Positions 8,301-15,174 of a stretch of DNA of 46,561 nt are shown piece after piece. The stretch is from Candidatus Omnitrophota bacterium (GTDB lineage: Bacteria > Omnitrophota > Gorgyraeia > Zapsychrales > Zapsychraceae), in assembly GCA_016931055.1 (NCBI GenBank), contig JAFGFL010000073.1:1-46561 (forward strand). Reading direction: 5' to 3'. Made by a program: the position numbers and the translations under genes. Each line of letters starts with the position of its first letter. Positions within the stretch are counted from its first letter, which is position 1. The notes under the pieces are model-generated. The model did no database searches. It was not told where the DNA came from and saw nothing but the letters and a program-made list of their open reading frames with translations.

Positions 8301-10714
8301 TTGCCTATGACGCCATGGTTTATGGGATTGGCGAGCCGGCAATCGCCGCGTCGCCGGTTCAGAAGGAAGGCCCGAGGTATTCCCAGACCAATACATTTGA
8401 TAAATTCACGACCAGAGCGGCTGGGATTATCAGGAACGGAATTGTCGATGCTTATGCGACAGACCGGATCATGGTTATTGAGATGGCCGGCGGTTCAGAC
8501 TCGGGGGCCTCATTGCTTGAAATAGGCCGAAAGGTCAAGGATCTCATATCCTTCAAAGGGGAAAAGGCTGGAGTTTCGATGACCTTCTTACCTCATCAAA
8601 AAATCGATTTGCAGCTGATGATCGAAAGGATGGCGAATTATCAGCGGAAAAAGGGATACGGAATGGTCCTTGTTTCCGACCGTGTTGATCTGGATTATGA
8701 TAATCCCCAGAATAAGAAATTGATCGATGAAGCGATCAAAAGTGATAAGGTCGTAAAGACGGCTTTTAACGAATATTTATTAGGAAGAAAGGCTTTAAAT
8801 ACGCGTTATATTGGAAACATTATCGCGGCGGTTCTGAAAAAACATTTGAAAAACCAGGGACGAACCGGAGGCGCAATCGAAGTCAGTTTGGCCGGAGAGA
8901 TGAACCCGGATGTTCTTTCAGACGGCGCAAAAGATATTCCGGAGGGAATCGATATTACCGGGAAAGATAAACCGGCCTATATGGAAGCCAATCAGGCCCT
9001 TATGCCCGAAATAAAGGAAACGCGGAACCTGTTTCCGCTACTTAACGGAAAACCAAAGACGAAAAAGAGAATCGTTGTTTTAACCGGTGGCGGCCCCGCG
9101 TCAGGTCATAACAACGTCATCTACTCACTGGTCAAGAAAGCGGAAGAATATGGATATGAAGTCATCGGTATACGACAAGGATGGAAAGGATTATACGACG
9201 ACAACTTGCTTAAGGAAGCCTATATTCTCAATTCAAAAGACCTTGAGCAATATCGGCAACTAGGAGGGACTGTTCTCCAGACAGAGCGGTTCAATCCGTT
9301 TTCTGATGAGTCAAAAGATGGTAAGCCTAGCAATATTGAAGCCGGCGTTCCGGACGTCATTTGGCGAAATTTAACTGAAGTATTAGAGGCAGACCTGATA
9401 AGTCCTTTTGGCGGTGATGATACGACCGGTGTTGGCATGAAATTTCAAGTCAAGCATCATAAACCTTCGGCCCCTAAGATAATTGCCGTCCCTAAAACGA
9501 TGGATTATGACCTTCCTGTCCCAACCTACGGTTACAGCAGTTTTACTGAAGTTGTGGCGGCGTATCTTAATGAGGTAGCAGTTGATTATGCTCAAGAACA
9601 CGGAACCATTCTTGTTGATGAAACTTTCGGACGCAACGCAGGGTGGGCGCCTTTAAAGATTGGAATGCTTACTCCTGCGGCTAAAACGTTTATTCCAGAA
9701 AAAGGAGAAAGTTTACAGAAGATCATTGATGATGTGGGTAAATTTGCCAGTCGTGGAAAAGGCGGTCTGATCATCACCTCTGAGGGATTCAAGCTGAATA
9801 CGAAGGATGAAACGGACAGCCGGTTGTTCGACGAAGCCGCGGAGCATTATCCTGTCGTTAAGGCTGCGTTTGAAAACGCCGTTAATGCTGGCGTTGATCA
9901 GTTCGGTCATCCGAAACTGCAGTTTGCCGGCGACATTCTTGCGGCGGTTTTGGAATATCATATTAATAAAAACCGGAGCGGAGAAAACCGTATACCGGTC
10001 AAATTATTGGGTAAAGCAGATTATCTGTTCCGGTCAGACGATATATCAGAAACAGATTTGATGATGACAACGGCGTTAGGGGAAATGGTCGTTGAGAAAT
10101 TCCATAAGGGAGAGACAAATAAACTGTTGTATGTGGATGAAAACGGAACGCGCGGAGAAATGCCGTTGCTTGATGAAACGGTGCTTCGTATTGCCAAAAA
10201 GTTAAAATTTGGTGAAGCTGACAGCCTTGTAGTATACAAAGCATTAGCAAAAATATCGGGATTCATTAAGAGTGAGCGGGAGCGGCAAGGCATCTCTGAT
10301 GCCAATCTAGCTGAAGCGGTTGGTATTACAGAAGATGAATTGGCGAAAATTGAAGGAGGCGGTAAAGAAAGTAAAGATAATATTGTGAAGAAAATGCCGA
10401 CTAAAAAAGTTGATGCTGAAGGGGCCGATAAACAGGCGGTCATCCAGGCCAACCCGGCTTCTTACGTTTCAAGCCCGGTCAATGAGAAAGACGTCGGCGG
10501 GATCGACCTTAACGCGAACAATTGGGACATCGAATCGACCGGCCGCGGGATGGATTTTGACGTGGGGCCTTTTGATCCGGCCACTCTTAATATGCCGGTC
10601 AACGGTTTTACGCCTGTTATCTTTGAAATGGTTCCCATAACGAACGTCCCGATGTTTATGGGTACGTTAGAAAGTGAAGGAAGCGAAACGCACCAGCAGC
10701 TCGGGCGGCTTTAA
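5372..10714 (+). CDS. Giant exported fusion: permuted phosphoglycerate mutase plus PPi-type phosphofructokinase modules
   Basis: 1780 residues from the ATG at 5372 (AGGAGA 8 bases upstream; an earlier in-frame ATG at 5342 lacks a site). Residues 1-38 look like a signal peptide ending VYA/Q. About 40-400 is an alpha-rich domain I associate with giant Omnitrophota proteins. About 440-740 is the C-terminal half of iPGM (RGDR 459-462, K541, D616/H620, D659/H660, H688). About 750-1000 is the iPGM N-terminal half (DGWG 754, S813, DGGVHSH, DGRD 906, MDRD), so the order is swapped but all metal ligands remain. About 1010-1180 resembles a degenerate phosphofructokinase C-half. About 1230-1560 is a full phosphofructokinase-like unit with GGDD (1347-1350), PKT (1374-1376) and GRNAG, the PPi-dependent signature. 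About 1631-1665 looks like an XRE-type helix-turn-helix. Activity and location are unproven. Confidence 0.8.
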   Translation: MRGFFISQKKNFVIRSVTNLIVYLLTASFVFGPAPVYAQGLINLPQPGTMVTLSAGFAPAVIKGITIFPDQPLRFDFIVDPGDSGLKGNNLKYESQKLIKYFLASITVPEEDMWVNLSPYEKDRIIPDGFGKTEMGRDLLAQDYLLKQITASLMYPEEEIGKAFWEKVYKKANTMYGTTEVPVNTFNKVWIVPEKATVYENGDTVFVAESYLKVMLAEDYENLWRSLATPERGGLEEDYIALEHNSLNIDPKDARRMSEVSKFIIKEIIIPELEKEVNYGENFANLRQIYNSVILAAWYKKNLKESLLGSVYMDKNKVDGVDIKDPKVNEEIYQQYLEAFKVGAYNFIKEEYDQVSQQVIPRKYFSGGAIVDPSKVYAERQGNPIVSAAAEIMRTNLDPISNSSPVTVAQASKAMIGTLKDFYKKEGKKRDDYNVKPIVAPNKMGVLKNGDIFIWINHRGDRSLEVLEAFTNPNFNQSGTRFDTKPDLKVDYVPFATYDPKAYQQRGIVPAFASDAPEVKTVSDILVENDVEQGRFGETDKGSHVTSFYDGRKEISMETYASKGIYVDIVNSEGVKDKDKNPGMQYKTVAQHAVQYMERKRNSLKKQSVFINLAVDIQGHVLDGNKDRAVATVLAADEALGMIREKVKELGGVLIVTSDHGNVEEMARLDENGMPITDEYGVIPSLAHSKLNPVPFIVEGVDDVVLKERLGIASVEATKLDLLGIPIPAGKAESVLKSYKKREIKGPVVTVVLDGWGINRFSNPEALQWDAIHLAQPAVFNDLRKENPMTTLKPYGDAVGLPETSKHVQMGDSDNGHATMGYMEIVPTLFSKIMGQIETGEFLENKILREKIQKAIDQGKDIAIAGLISDGGVHSHYEYVMALLELCAEMGVQNTNTKIKLYAALDGRDVQTRVPTENGAYYLNNLEQKAKALGLENNFLIAMINGRGDIMDRDAIRRDKLGKYKEATELWSARFKVAYDAMVYGIGEPAIAASPVQKEGPRYSQTNTFDKFTTRAAGIIRNGIVDAYATDRIMVIEMAGGSDSGASLLEIGRKVKDLISFKGEKAGVSMTFLPHQKIDLQLMIERMANYQRKKGYGMVLVSDRVDLDYDNPQNKKLIDEAIKSDKVVKTAFNEYLLGRKALNTRYIGNIIAAVLKKHLKNQGRTGGAIEVSLAGEMNPDVLSDGAKDIPEGIDITGKDKPAYMEANQALMPEIKETRNLFPLLNGKPKTKKRIVVLTGGGPASGHNNVIYSLVKKAEEYGYEVIGIRQGWKGLYDDNLLKEAYILNSKDLEQYRQLGGTVLQTERFNPFSDESKDGKPSNIEAGVPDVIWRNLTEVLEADLISPFGGDDTTGVGMKFQVKHHKPSAPKIIAVPKTMDYDLPVPTYGYSSFTEVVAAYLNEVAVDYAQEHGTILVDETFGRNAGWAPLKIGMLTPAAKTFIPEKGESLQKIIDDVGKFASRGKGGLIITSEGFKLNTKDETDSRLFDEAAEHYPVVKAAFENAVNAGVDQFGHPKLQFAGDILAAVLEYHINKNRSGENRIPVKLLGKADYLFRSDDISETDLMMTTALGEMVVEKFHKGETNKLLYVDENGTRGEMPLLDETVLRIAKKLKFGEADSLVVYKALAKISGFIKSERERQGISDANLAEAVGITEDELAKIEGGGKESKDNIVKKMPTKKVDAEGADKQAVIQANPASYVSSPVNEKDVGGIDLNANNWDIESTGRGMDFDVGPFDPATLNMPVNGFTPVIFEMVPITNVPMFMGTLESEGSETHQQLGRL
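6047..6075. repeat. Palindromic element inserted in frame in the giant gene
   Basis: AGCC-t-CGCCACGC (6047-6059) and GCGTGGCG-GGCT (6064-6075) form a 12 bp stem with one bulged T and a CAGA loop. It is translated as part of RSLATPERGGL. The near-identical stretches encoding AEDY and EEDY flank the segment at about 6019-6031 and 6076-6088, as if a short element had entered with a flanking duplication. Confidence 0.5.
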
Positions 10715-10750
10715 TAAACAATTACATATTTGAAAGGGATTTTAAAAGAT

Positions 10751-10795
10751 AAGGGACAGCGAACTTTTTCCAAAAAAAGGCGCTGTCCCTTTTTA
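10751..10795 (+). terminator. GGGACAGCG hairpin terminator (REP-like core)
   Basis: AAGGGACAGCG (10751-10761) pairs perfectly over 11 bp with CGCTGTCCCTT (10781-10791). The loop itself can pair through CTTTTT and AAAAAG. TTTTT follows. It lies 36 bases after the giant gene's stop and is well placed as its terminator. The GGGACAG core links it to the hairpins at 783 and 30914. Confidence 0.7.
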
Positions 10796-10815
10796 CTTTC
10801 CATCAATCGTAAGGG

Positions 10816-10844
10816 TTGACAAGAATCGGTTAGTGCGATAAGAT
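10816..10844 (+). promoter_or_regulatory. Predicted sigma70-type promoter
   Basis: TTGACA (10816-10821), a 17 base spacer, then TAAGAT (10839-10844). It faces the PilZ gene at 10886. Confidence 0.45.
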
Positions 10845-10885
10845 TCATAACTAGCTTCGGGTCTTAAAGTTAGGGATACCACGCG

Positions 10886-12124
10886 ATGAAGAAAACATTT
10901 TTGGTTTTCATCTTGCTTTTGGCCTGCCGGATGGCACATGCGGATATCATCCTTTTAAAGAACGGCCAGGTCATAGAAGGAAAAGTAACTCAAGTGAGAG
11001 GTATATTCATCCGTGTCCAGCCTGATTATAAAAGTCCTTTCCGGGAATTCCTGATTGAAAATGTTGCCCACATCGAACAAACCAATCCCGATGAAGTTTC
11101 CCATCTTGCTGTAAGAAGGATTCACGAACGTGCTATCCAACATGCCCGTGAACAACGTTTTCAGGATATGGTCAATGAACGGGCGGTGGCTTTGATTGAA
11201 GAGGCCATCCTGGATTCGGAAGAGTTGACATCATTAAAGGGGGCCACTGATAAAGTCAAAGCGGTCGCCCAGGAAAAAGCGAGCGTGATTATCGGGGAGG
11301 CTGTCAAAAGCATTCAAACTCCACAATTGATCGATACGTCAACGGAAATCAAAAGCATCGCCCAAGAAAAAGCCAGCGGGGTCATTCAGCAGGCCGTTAA
11401 AGATGTTGAAGTGCAGCCTCTACAGAACGCGCCTGAGGATGTCCAAATAGCGGTCAAAAAAGCCGCGACTACGCTCATTAAGGGGGCTGTTAACGATGTC
11501 GAAACACAATCAAAAATTCAGCGGGAGGCGTCTGTCAAGACGGATCCTGTTGTCACGAAGCCAAGAAGGATTAATGGTTTAACGTGGATGAACCCGGCAG
11601 ACGCGAGCAGTTTCAGCAAAAAAGATGGGGTCATTGCCGGGTGTCTGATCCTCATGCTTCTGCTTTTGTTAAGAGAAAAAATGAGAAAACGAAAAGGGAT
11701 TGTTGAGGCCACAGAGGACACGAAACTCGCTTCCACATTAAAGGAAATTGATAGGGAACTGGAAGATATGGGAAAAGGTGCGGCGCAGGACAATCTTTCA
11801 GAACTCAAAGAAAAATGGATAGAGAAAAGGAAGTCCACGCGTACCAGAATGGAACTGCCTGTTTCCTTGATCCTCGAAAAATTCAGGCCGATTTCCGCAA
11901 CGATCAAGGATATCTCTTTGGGAGGGGCTTTCTGCCTGTGTAATGATGTCAAGCTGCTGAGACTGGGAGACCAATGCCAATTCAAATGCAGGTTTGTTGA
12001 TATGAATTCGGGTTTAAGTATTAAAGGCACCGCTGAAGTTGTCCGGATACAACCGAACCGCGGTTTAGGGCTGAAATTCCATGAATTGGATGAAAGAAGC
12101 ATGAATTATCTCCTGAAGGTTTAG
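10886..12124 (+). CDS. Membrane-spanning PilZ-domain protein (putative c-di-GMP receptor)
   Basis: 412 residues. A signal peptide (1-19, ending AHA/D) leads into an exported region that starts with DIILLKNGQVIEGKV, a small beta-barrel-like unit. Residues about 95-200 hold three related helical repeats built on IAQEKASGVIQQAVKDVE. A membrane helix follows at about 248-263 (VIAGCLILMLLLLL). The cytoplasmic tail has a coiled-coil stretch and then a PilZ domain (about 312-410). This domain contains RKSTR, matching the RxxxR c-di-GMP motif, and DISLGG, matching D/NxSxxG. The layout suggests that c-di-GMP bound inside is transmitted to the periplasmic part; that is inference. PilT and a PAS kinase lie 5-7 kb downstream, but no direct link is shown. 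The ribosome site is weak. Confidence 0.85.
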   Translation: MKKTFLVFILLLACRMAHADIILLKNGQVIEGKVTQVRGIFIRVQPDYKSPFREFLIENVAHIEQTNPDEVSHLAVRRIHERAIQHAREQRFQDMVNERAVALIEEAILDSEELTSLKGATDKVKAVAQEKASVIIGEAVKSIQTPQLIDTSTEIKSIAQEKASGVIQQAVKDVEVQPLQNAPEDVQIAVKKAATTLIKGAVNDVETQSKIQREASVKTDPVVTKPRRINGLTWMNPADASSFSKKDGVIAGCLILMLLLLLREKMRKRKGIVEATEDTKLASTLKEIDRELEDMGKGAAQDNLSELKEKWIEKRKSTRTRMELPVSLILEKFRPISATIKDISLGGAFCLCNDVKLLRLGDQCQFKCRFVDMNSGLSIKGTAEVVRIQPNRGLGLKFHELDERSMNYLLKV

Positions 12125-12253
12125 CGCCTGTTTATTGGCGTTATTTTTCCAATCCGAGATCTGCATTAACGATACATATTAAAACCCATTAGCGAATTTG
12201 TATGCACCGAGAGTCAACGCAAATGATCCCATTAGATTCGGCCTTGCGGAACA

Positions 12254-13006
12254 TTGTTTGTCTTGCCGAAGAATATGGACTGGATGAAAATGAACATAAA
12301 AGTTAAAAGACAATTGTTCTTTGCGGCCATCATGATTTGTCTAATCTTGACTTTTCCTTTGCGCGGCTATGCGGCACCTATCCAACTGTTTCTGGACACT
12401 TCATCCGAAGCGGTCTGCGGGCTTCCGCTTGAGATCGAAATCCTTGTTTTGAATGAGAACGGAGAAGTTGAAACCGCCTTTGAAGGAAAACACGAACTTC
12501 AAATATCCGGGCAAGAAAGCGGCATGCTGGATAAGAGTTGCTCTGTCCGTTCTCCGATAGCAAACTTTAAGAAAGGCAAGGCTTTTTTTGCAGTCGAAGA
12601 TAGCGAAGAAGAGACTGTCAATCTGGTCGTCACGATTGCCGAACCGCGCTTGTCCGGTCAAATAAATCTCTCTTTTCTGGATAAAGACATTTTTCCCCCC
12701 AAGATAGTCAACTTGTTCGAGGAATCCCCGGGCATCTTAAAACTGGAATTCAATGAAGAGCTTGAGGAGGAAAGCGCGCAGGAGGTAAAGAATTATAAGG
12801 CCATAACGAACCGGCGCGAGACATTCCCTTTAAGCATCGAATATCACAGGACTTATGTTTTTCTTAAGTTTGAAGAACATTTTTTTAAGGATGAAGAAGG
12901 ATATTTGGAACTGGAGGAGATAGAAGATATAAGCGGAAATGAAATATCTTCGGGGTTAAAGAGCCCCAATTTTAAAGGCACGTGCGAAGATGCGTGCCCG
13001 GATTGA
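12254..13006 (+). CDS. Exported protein with bacterial Ig-like (SbsA-type) domain
   Basis: 250 residues from the first possible start. In-frame ATGs at 12275, 12284 and 12290 are equally likely, since no clear ribosome site separates them. The hydrophobic stretch QLFFAAIMICLILTF ending GYAA is a signal peptide. An N-terminal beta-sandwich-like part (about 40-145) contains two cysteines. The second domain, beginning PPKIVNLFEESPGILKLEF, follows the SbsA-type Ig-like pattern: a LEFNEEL strand, SAQEVKNYKAI, and the closing IEDISGNEI, which matches the usual DxxGN turn. The end is cysteine-rich (GTCEDACPD). A structural or adhesive role at the cell surface is inferred. It stands between the PilZ gene and the ferritin-like gene, which has its own promoter. 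Confidence 0.7.
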   Translation: MFVLPKNMDWMKMNIKVKRQLFFAAIMICLILTFPLRGYAAPIQLFLDTSSEAVCGLPLEIEILVLNENGEVETAFEGKHELQISGQESGMLDKSCSVRSPIANFKKGKAFFAVEDSEEETVNLVVTIAEPRLSGQINLSFLDKDIFPPKIVNLFEESPGILKLEFNEELEEESAQEVKNYKAITNRRETFPLSIEYHRTYVFLKFEEHFFKDEEGYLELEEIEDISGNEISSGLKSPNFKGTCEDACPD

Positions 13007-13059
13007 ACCAATTCTTGGCCTTGTTTGGAAGAAATTGAATTTTGATAAAATAATATTTG

Positions 13060-13087
13060 TTGATTATTGCGGGATTATTTATATAAT
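13060..13087 (+). promoter_or_regulatory. Predicted promoter of the ferritin-like gene
   Basis: TTGATT (13060-13065), a 16 base spacer, then a perfect TATAAT (13082-13087). It places transcription start near 13094, downstream of the longest open frame's start at 13067, which supports the later ATG at 13139. Confidence 0.5.
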
Positions 13088-13138
13088 GTGGGTAATTCAT
13101 TTCAAGAGATTTTTCAGAGAAAAAGGAGGATGAATCTT

Positions 13139-13654
13139 ATGGGAACCAAAGGTCGTCAAATTATCGAGGCACGCGGCATTAAAATCCCGGAGTTGGTCAA
13201 ATTGTTAAACAAGGCGTTTGCGGACGAATGGCTCGCGTATTATCAGTATTGGCTGGGGGCAAAAGTGGCCATGGGGATACCGAAGGAAGCCGTTGTGGCC
13301 GAACTGCTTCAGCACGCGACGGACGAATTGCGCCATGCCGGGATGGTGGCCGACCGGATCATCCAGCTTGGCGGGACCCTGCTTCTTGAGCCGAAGGCAT
13401 GGTATGAATTCACAAATTGCGGTTATGAAAAACCGGATGATCCCGATGTGCGCGTTCTCCTCGAACAGAATATCAAAGGAGAGCAATGCGCCATTTCGGT
13501 GTATAAACACTTAATGGATTACACGAATGATAAAGATACCGTGACCTATGATATGGCCCTGCAGATCATGGAGGACGAAATCGAGCACGAAGAGGATTTG
13601 GAGAACATCAAAGACGATATTATTCTCATGTTGGGCAAGAAAAAGAAAAAATAA
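13139..13654 (+). CDS. Ferritin-like (bacterioferritin-type) iron protein
   Basis: 171 residues from the ATG at 13139, chosen because AAGGAGG (13123-13129) lies 9 bases upstream and the predicted promoter overlaps any earlier start. The four-helix ferritin-like pattern is clear. Helix A has FADEWLAYYQYW. Helix B has ATDELRHAGMVADRI (ExxH). Helix C has NIKGEQCAISVYKHL. Helix D has IMEDEIEHEEDLENI (ExxxH/ExxH). These Glu and His positions fit a di-iron ferroxidase centre. The role is likely iron storage or oxidative defence in the cytoplasm. The tail is lysine-rich (KKKKK). A heme-binding Met typical of classical Bfr could not be assigned, so it may be a Dps/ferritin-like relative rather than true Bfr. 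Confidence 0.85.
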   Translation: MGTKGRQIIEARGIKIPELVKLLNKAFADEWLAYYQYWLGAKVAMGIPKEAVVAELLQHATDELRHAGMVADRIIQLGGTLLLEPKAWYEFTNCGYEKPDDPDVRVLLEQNIKGEQCAISVYKHLMDYTNDKDTVTYDMALQIMEDEIEHEEDLENIKDDIILMLGKKKKK

Positions 13655-13668
13655 TTCAAAAAAAGTAG

Positions 13669-13727
13669 CGGAAAATGTGACGGACGCTTTTTCCAATTTC
13701 TAGCAAAGACAGAAAACGGAAAATGTG
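13669..13727. repeat. Two exact CGGAAAATGTG repeats before the porin gene
   Basis: CGGAAAATGTG occurs at 13669-13679 and 13717-13727, exactly 48 bases apart, about 30-90 bases before the porin start. The same 11-mer is in the promoter spacer of the giant gene (5238-5248). It may be a shared operator. Parts of the segment can also form weak hairpins (ACGG with CCGT followed by a T run, 13716-13741) that could terminate the ferritin transcript. Confidence 0.4.
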
Positions 13728-13756
13728 CCCGTCATTTTTTTGTGGAAAGGGAATCC

Positions 13757-14968
13757 ATGCACAAGTTGATCGCAACGGGGATGAGGATTGCTTTTGTATT
13801 GATGGTTTTTGGGGTTATAGGTGCCGATTTATTATTAGCACAAGAGACCGAAACATTGAAAAACGCGTTCAAAAAGGGGACATTCAGCGGGGCGATCGGT
13901 TCCTACTATGAATATACAGACAAAGACGCCGATGATTCGGATTTTGGCTGGGCGACAGGATATTTTACATTCAAATATGAGACTTTAAGTTGGCATGACT
14001 TGCAGTTGGGTGTTCGCTTTTTTAATCACAACCCTTTGTATAGCCATGATGATGGCGCGACCGACCCGTTTGATGTTGATGTCGAATCGCGCTACACCTT
14101 GCCGGAGCTATATCTTAATTACTCGTTCGCCGAACGTTCCCATTTGACCGTTGGCCGCTGGGAGCATTTGGCCATGACACACATCGATGATAACCAGAGT
14201 GAAGGGGGTTATGTTCAGTTCAAAGAGATTGAAGGGTTTGAACTGACCGCGGGAGCCATGCGGCGTTTCGCGGAGATTGATTATGATGACGGGGAAGATT
14301 TCGGCCGGAATAACGGCTCGCAAGACCTGGATTCGGAATCGACGTATGGCCCTGGTTCAGGCGCGCAATTGTATTTTCTCGAGGGCAAGTATAAAGGGAT
14401 AGATAGGCTCACATTAAATCCCTACATCATGTATCACAATGATTATGCCTCTGTTTATGGGATCGATACAAGGGTTGAGGGAAAAATAGAGGACCCCGAC
14501 CTTACGTTCGGCGGCGAGGCAAGTTATTATCGTGTCAACGCGGAAATAGCCGGCAGCGGAGATGCCAACAACTATATGGTCGCGCCGTTTGTGAAGGTGC
14601 AACCCGTGTATGTGAGCGTGGGGTATGCCAGGTTTGATGACGGCGATGCCCTGACAAAACCGGCTTGGCTCAGGGATTATTTTTTGCCAGTCGATCAGGT
14701 GGCCACCTATGGGACTCCGGACAGTGATGTGGTCTTTGGCAAGTTAAAATTGACGTTTGGTGATTTCTGGACGCATTTTATTCTTGCCGATACCAAGTAT
14801 GCGACAACAGCCGGAAGGGGTGACGGCTCTCAGGAATATGAACTGCAATTTGGGTATAAACTGTTCAAGAGATTGGATCCCAATTTGCGTTTATTTGACG
14901 TTCAGTTTGATAATATTGACAACAGGGATTATCAAAAGATCGAGACACACGTTTGCTTCAAGTTCTAG
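13757..14968 (+). CDS. Outer-membrane beta-barrel porin-like protein
   Basis: 403 residues from the ATG at 13757, which follows AAAGGGAATCC. A GTG five codons earlier is an alternative. A signal peptide (about 1-29, ending LLAQ/E) is followed by alternating strands rich in Tyr, Phe, Asp and Gly: FTFKYETLSWHDLQLGVRFF, LPELYLNYSF, LTVGRWEHLAM. The last residue is Phe within HVCFKF, the usual BAM-recognised C-terminal strand. Acidic loops are abundant (DKDADDSDFG, YDDGEDFGRN), suggesting binding of cations or exclusion of anions. The overall pattern recalls OprD/Opr-type barrels, but the family and substrate cannot be assigned. Paired 11-mer repeats lie directly upstream. Confidence 0.78.
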   Translation: MHKLIATGMRIAFVLMVFGVIGADLLLAQETETLKNAFKKGTFSGAIGSYYEYTDKDADDSDFGWATGYFTFKYETLSWHDLQLGVRFFNHNPLYSHDDGATDPFDVDVESRYTLPELYLNYSFAERSHLTVGRWEHLAMTHIDDNQSEGGYVQFKEIEGFELTAGAMRRFAEIDYDDGEDFGRNNGSQDLDSESTYGPGSGAQLYFLEGKYKGIDRLTLNPYIMYHNDYASVYGIDTRVEGKIEDPDLTFGGEASYYRVNAEIAGSGDANNYMVAPFVKVQPVYVSVGYARFDDGDALTKPAWLRDYFLPVDQVATYGTPDSDVVFGKLKLTFGDFWTHFILADTKYATTAGRGDGSQEYELQFGYKLFKRLDPNLRLFDVQFDNIDNRDYQKIETHVCFKF

Positions 14969-14998
14969 TGGATTTTTTGAGCCAAAAACAACAGAAGG

Positions 14999-15113
14999 CC
15001 CTCTGCAGCTAAATTCGTTGCAGTACTTGATTTCATTAAATGTATACTTAGAGGAAACAAGGACAGCCCCAGTTTCCTCTTAATAAAATATTATGGAAAA
15101 CCGGGGCAGAGGG
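14999..15113 (+). promoter_or_regulatory. Candidate structured RNA leader before the histidine kinase
   Basis: CCCTCTGC (14999-15006) pairs perfectly with GCAGAGGG (15106-15113). Inside, AGAGGAAAC (15050-15058) pairs with GTTTCCTCT (15072-15080). The hairpin loop holds GCCCC (15066-15070), which can pair with GGGGC (15103-15107), competing with the outer stem. GAGGAAAC can also pair with GTTTCTTC (15113-15120) through one wobble. Mutually exclusive pairings suggest an attenuator or a riboswitch-like element. No known class was recognised. Confidence 0.3.
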
Positions 15114-15174
15114 TTTCTTCTTTGTGTAAAATGCCATCAGCTTTGGCGGCTTAAGGCTGAAACGGGAGTCGGCA

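Noticed and set aside
15121-15174. c-di-GMP (GEMM) riboswitch before the PAS kinase
   Set aside because: Conserved GEMM core bases and tetraloop receptor were not found; only generic pairings are present.
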